Shown here: positions 61,538 through 64,000 of the stretch, piece by piece
Layout of the letters: every line of letters begins with the position of its first letter
Numbering within the stretch: the stretch's first letter is position 1
Assembly (NCBI GenBank): GCA_025352565.1
Contig: JANXTF010000031.1
Location: 1-64,000 of the forward strand
Origin: Rhodospirillales bacterium
Lineage (GTDB): Bacteria > Pseudomonadota > Alphaproteobacteria > Acetobacterales > Acetobacteraceae
Reading direction: 5' to 3'
Length of the DNA stretch: 64,000 nt
The notes under the pieces: generated by a model
Databases searched by the model: none
What the model was told of the DNA's origin: nothing
Seen by the model: only the letters and a program-made list of their open reading frames with translations
Position numbers and translations under genes: made by a program

Positions 61538-62796
61538 GTGCCGCAATCCTGGTGGTGTTGGTGCTCGGCGCCTTGCTGGTCACCGGAGTGCCGATCTTTA
61601 TCGCCGTCGGCGGCGCCGGCTTCATCGGGCTGACCGCGATGGGCCAACCCTTGTCGACGGTGGCTCAGGTGTTCATCTCGAGCGTCGGCAGTTTTGCACT
61701 GATCGCGATTCCGCTGTTCGTGTTCATGGCGGAATACATGACCGCGACCGGGATCATGCTGCGCCTCACCAATCTTCTGGCGGCGTTTGTCGGGCACTGG
61801 CGCGGCGGCATCGGCTATGTGACCGTGCTGGCAAGCGCCAAATTCGCCGCCTTCTCCGGCTCCAGCGCGGCCAACGCGGCCGCCCTGTCGGTGGCGCTCA
61901 TTCCGCGGATGCGCGAGGCCGGCTATCCAATGCGCTTTGCCGCCGGCGTGGTCGCGGCCGGCGGCACGCTGGGCATTCTCATCCCGCCCTCGATCAACAT
62001 GATCCTGTATTCGGCGGTCACCGGGTTGCCGGTGCTCCAGCTGTTCCGGGCAGGCATCGTGCCGGGCTTCACCCTGGCCGGGGCGTTCATGGTCGTCGTG
62101 GCGATTCTGTGCCGCAACGTGCCGACCTTGCCGCGGGTGCCCTGGGCCGCGCGTTGGGCGCTGGTGCGCCGCGACGGGCTGCTGCTGCTGCTGCCGGTCG
62201 TGGTGTTCGGCTCGATTTTCGGCGGCATCTTCACCGTCAACGAGTCGGCCGCCGCGGGCATTTTCTTCGCCATGCTGATGCAGTCGGCCTGGTTTCGGGA
62301 TTTCCGCTGGGACCATCTGCACGTGGCGCTTGTGCAAACCGCCAAGACCACATCGATGATCTACCTGATCATCGGCACCGCCTCCATCTTTGGCCATGTG
62401 CTGACCCTGTCGCAGACCGCGCATGACGTGGCACTGGCGATCGCTCCGGTCATTCACGAGTCGCGCTGGCTCTTCTTTCTGCTGGCGATGCTGCTGCTGA
62501 TCGTGCTGGGCACCGTGATCGACGTCGCCGCCGTCACCTATATCGTCATCCCCATCCTGGACCTGACGGTGATGACCAACGGGCTGGACCGCATCCAGTT
62601 CGCCATCATGTTCATCATCAACATGGAAATGGCATTGATCCACCCACCGTTCGGCCTCAACGCCTTCATCGTCAGTTCGGCGGCGAAGCTCACCGTGGGC
62701 GAGGTATTTCTCGGAACCATTCCCTTTTGCGGTGCCATGATCCTGGTCATGGTCCTGGTCGCGGCATTTCCGGAGATGACGCATTGGCTGGGATGA
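61534..62796 (+). CDS. TRAP transporter large membrane subunit, DctM family
   Basis: 420 residues with about 12 helices. Motifs: GVPIFIAVGGAGFIGL, IAIPLFVFMAEYM, AAFSGSSAANAAALSVALIPRM, GTLGILIPPSINMI and IHPPFGLNAFIVSS. ATG 61534 overlaps the DctQ stop by 4 nt, and its own stop overlaps the next start. Confidence 0.93.
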   Translation: MSAAILVVLVLGALLVTGVPIFIAVGGAGFIGLTAMGQPLSTVAQVFISSVGSFALIAIPLFVFMAEYMTATGIMLRLTNLLAAFVGHWRGGIGYVTVLASAKFAAFSGSSAANAAALSVALIPRMREAGYPMRFAAGVVAAGGTLGILIPPSINMILYSAVTGLPVLQLFRAGIVPGFTLAGAFMVVVAILCRNVPTLPRVPWAARWALVRRDGLLLLLPVVVFGSIFGGIFTVNESAAAGIFFAMLMQSAWFRDFRWDHLHVALVQTAKTTSMIYLIIGTASIFGHVLTLSQTAHDVALAIAPVIHESRWLFFLLAMLLLIVLGTVIDVAAVTYIVIPILDLTVMTNGLDRIQFAIMFIINMEMALIHPPFGLNAFIVSSAAKLTVGEVFLGTIPFCGAMILVMVLVAAFPEMTHWLG

Positions 62797-64000
62797 ACGA
62801 TCCTGCTGACGCCGCCGACCGGCTGGCGGCCCTGCTGCGGCCGCATGACACGATCCTGGTCAGCAACGGGACCGCCGAACCGGATCGTCTGATCGCGGCG
62901 CTGATCGACGTGGCTGGGGCGATGCCGGGTATCCGGGTGATTCAGATCACGACCAGCGGCCAGGAACGACTGGCCGAGGCGAGCGGCCCCGGGTTCCGCC
63001 TCGCCACGCCCTCGCCGGGGCGCAAGACCCGGGCCGCCATCAATGAAGGGCGGGCGGAGCTGCTGCCAGAATCGTTGGGCGTCATGGCGCAGCAGATCGA
63101 CCGGGGAGAACTCCGCATCGATGGCGTTCTGAGCCGCCTTGGCCCGCCGCACCACGACTCCGCGCATCCCGGAGTCGCCATGGACATCACCATCCCCGCC
63201 TTGGCGCAGGCGCGCTTCCACATGACGGAACTGGATGCGGGCCTGCCGCGGGTGCCGGCCCGGCGGCTGGTCGATCTCCAACGCTGCGATTTCCGCCTCC
63301 ATCGCGACGACGGCCCGGAGGCCTATAGCGAACGGCCGCCGCTCGGCCTCGGCGCCGTCCTGGCGGGCCACATCGCGGAGTGCATTGCACCGCGGGCAAC
63401 CCTGGAAGTCGGACTGGGCCGCCTGGCCGCCTTGATGCCGGCGGCGCTGAAGGGCCGCAGCGGCCACGCGATATCGACTGGCCTGATCGGCGACGAGATC
63501 ATCGCGCTGGTGGAAGCCGGCATCGTCGATCGCCCGGTCATCGTCGGCGAACCGGCGATGGTGGTAACCGCGGTGATACGCGGCTCGCATGAGTTGTATC
63601 GGTGGGTCGATGGCAACGGAGCGGTGCGGCTGGCCGACGCGGTGGAGACGCACAACCCGGCGCATCTGGCGCGGCTGCATCGCTTCACCGCATTGAATGG
63701 CGCCTTGCAAGTCGATCTGGCGGGCAACGCCAACAGCCTGGCGGTAGGTGGCCGGTTGCTCGGCGGGCTGGGCGGAGCGATCGATTTCGCCACGGCTGGC
63801 AGCTATGCCGGGGGTTCGATCGTCGCATTGGAATCACGCGCCGGCGGTTTCCCGAGCATCGTGCCGATGGTGGAGCGGGTAACCCTGCCATGCACGTTCG
63901 TGACGCATGTGGTCACCGAATACGGCGTGGCGCGGCTTCGCGGGTTGTCGCTCACCGAACGCGCGGCGGCGATGATCGCGATCGCCCATCCGGACGACCG
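62793..64000 (+). CDS. acetyl-CoA hydrolase/4-hydroxybutyrate CoA-transferase-like protein, 3' end outside window
   Basis: The frame is open from ATG 62793 (overlapping the DctM stop, ATGA) to the window edge, at least 402 residues. The C-terminal half matches the family: ALNGALQVDLAGNANSLAVGG and GLGGAIDFATAGSYAGGSIVAL. The block that normally carries the catalytic Glu (H-T-E-M...DG) reads AISTGLIGDEII, with Gly (codon 63480-63482) at the Glu position, so classical CoA-transferase chemistry is doubtful. It is co-transcribed with a CaiB transferase and may process the same acyl-CoA. Confidence 0.85.
   Translation, partial: MNDPADAADRLAALLRPHDTILVSNGTAEPDRLIAALIDVAGAMPGIRVIQITTSGQERLAEASGPGFRLATPSPGRKTRAAINEGRAELLPESLGVMAQQIDRGELRIDGVLSRLGPPHHDSAHPGVAMDITIPALAQARFHMTELDAGLPRVPARRLVDLQRCDFRLHRDDGPEAYSERPPLGLGAVLAGHIAECIAPRATLEVGLGRLAALMPAALKGRSGHAISTGLIGDEIIALVEAGIVDRPVIVGEPAMVVTAVIRGSHELYRWVDGNGAVRLADAVETHNPAHLARLHRFTALNGALQVDLAGNANSLAVGGRLLGGLGGAIDFATAGSYAGGSIVALESRAGGFPSIVPMVERVTLPCTFVTHVVTEYGVARLRGLSLTERAAAMIAIAHPDD

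Overview
The window looks like chromosomal DNA of a high-GC alphaproteobacterium, most likely Rhodospirillales/Acetobacteraceae-like. This rests on GC-rich codon use throughout, a DUF1491 gene, an RNase E with a long acidic insertion in its S1 region, a DUF374-waaA-lpxK-lpxL lipid A operon, several Bug/TctC receptors, and remnants of IS1380- and IS21-type elements. The lineage is an inference. No tRNA, rRNA, CRISPR array or phage region was recognised. Genes are packed into operons with many 1-nt (TGATG) or 4-nt (ATGA/GTGA) stop-start overlaps.

Region 1 (1-2.4 kb): an internally deleted IS1380-type transposase whose apparent element end touches the stop codon of a cytochrome b561/molybdopterin oxidoreductase fusion gene.

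Region 2 (2.4-17.1 kb, minus strand) is the most interesting part. One long run of genes encodes a D-apionate-lactonase-like protein, a 777-residue sulfatase, a short-chain dehydrogenase, a two-subunit transketolase, an L-threonate-dehydrogenase-like enzyme, a TctAB transporter with two Bug receptors, a second sulfatase, and the formylglycine-generating enzyme needed to activate sulfatases. Together they suggest uptake, desulfation, oxidation and transketolase cleavage of a sulfated, perhaps branched, sugar or sugar acid. The leader of this operon holds two perfect palindromes.

Region 3 (17.3-23.8 kb): a minus-strand operon of a 54-residue exported protein, a GMC oxidoreductase and a sulfonate/sulfate-ester type ABC importer. 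It ends in a clear intrinsic terminator and is divergent from a LysR regulator.

Region 4 (24-27.4 kb): a small operon with a MetE-like zinc methyl/alkyl transferase, an orphan branched-chain-type receptor and a VOC dioxygenase-like protein. A 700-bp gap follows, then a complete dipeptide-type ABC importer wrapped around a metallo-amidohydrolase (28-34.8 kb). An IS21 istB remnant separates this from a divergent D-2-hydroxyacid dehydrogenase and ThDP-enzyme pair (35-38 kb).

Region 5 (38-57.4 kb) is mostly housekeeping and envelope: a DsbA/DsbG-like thiol oxidoreductase, a gamma-glutamyltransferase-like lipoprotein, an aminotransferase, RNase E, DUF1491, an OmpA-like porin, an old yellow enzyme, a tandem SnoaL-like protein, the lipid A/Kdo operon with OpgC and SGNH genes at its end, and an FkbM methyltransferase.

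Region 6 (57.6-64 kb, plus strand): a catabolic operon of CaiB-type CoA transferase, double hot-dog hydratase, a complete TRAP transporter, and an acetyl-CoA hydrolase/4-hydroxybutyrate CoA-transferase homologue that runs off the window.
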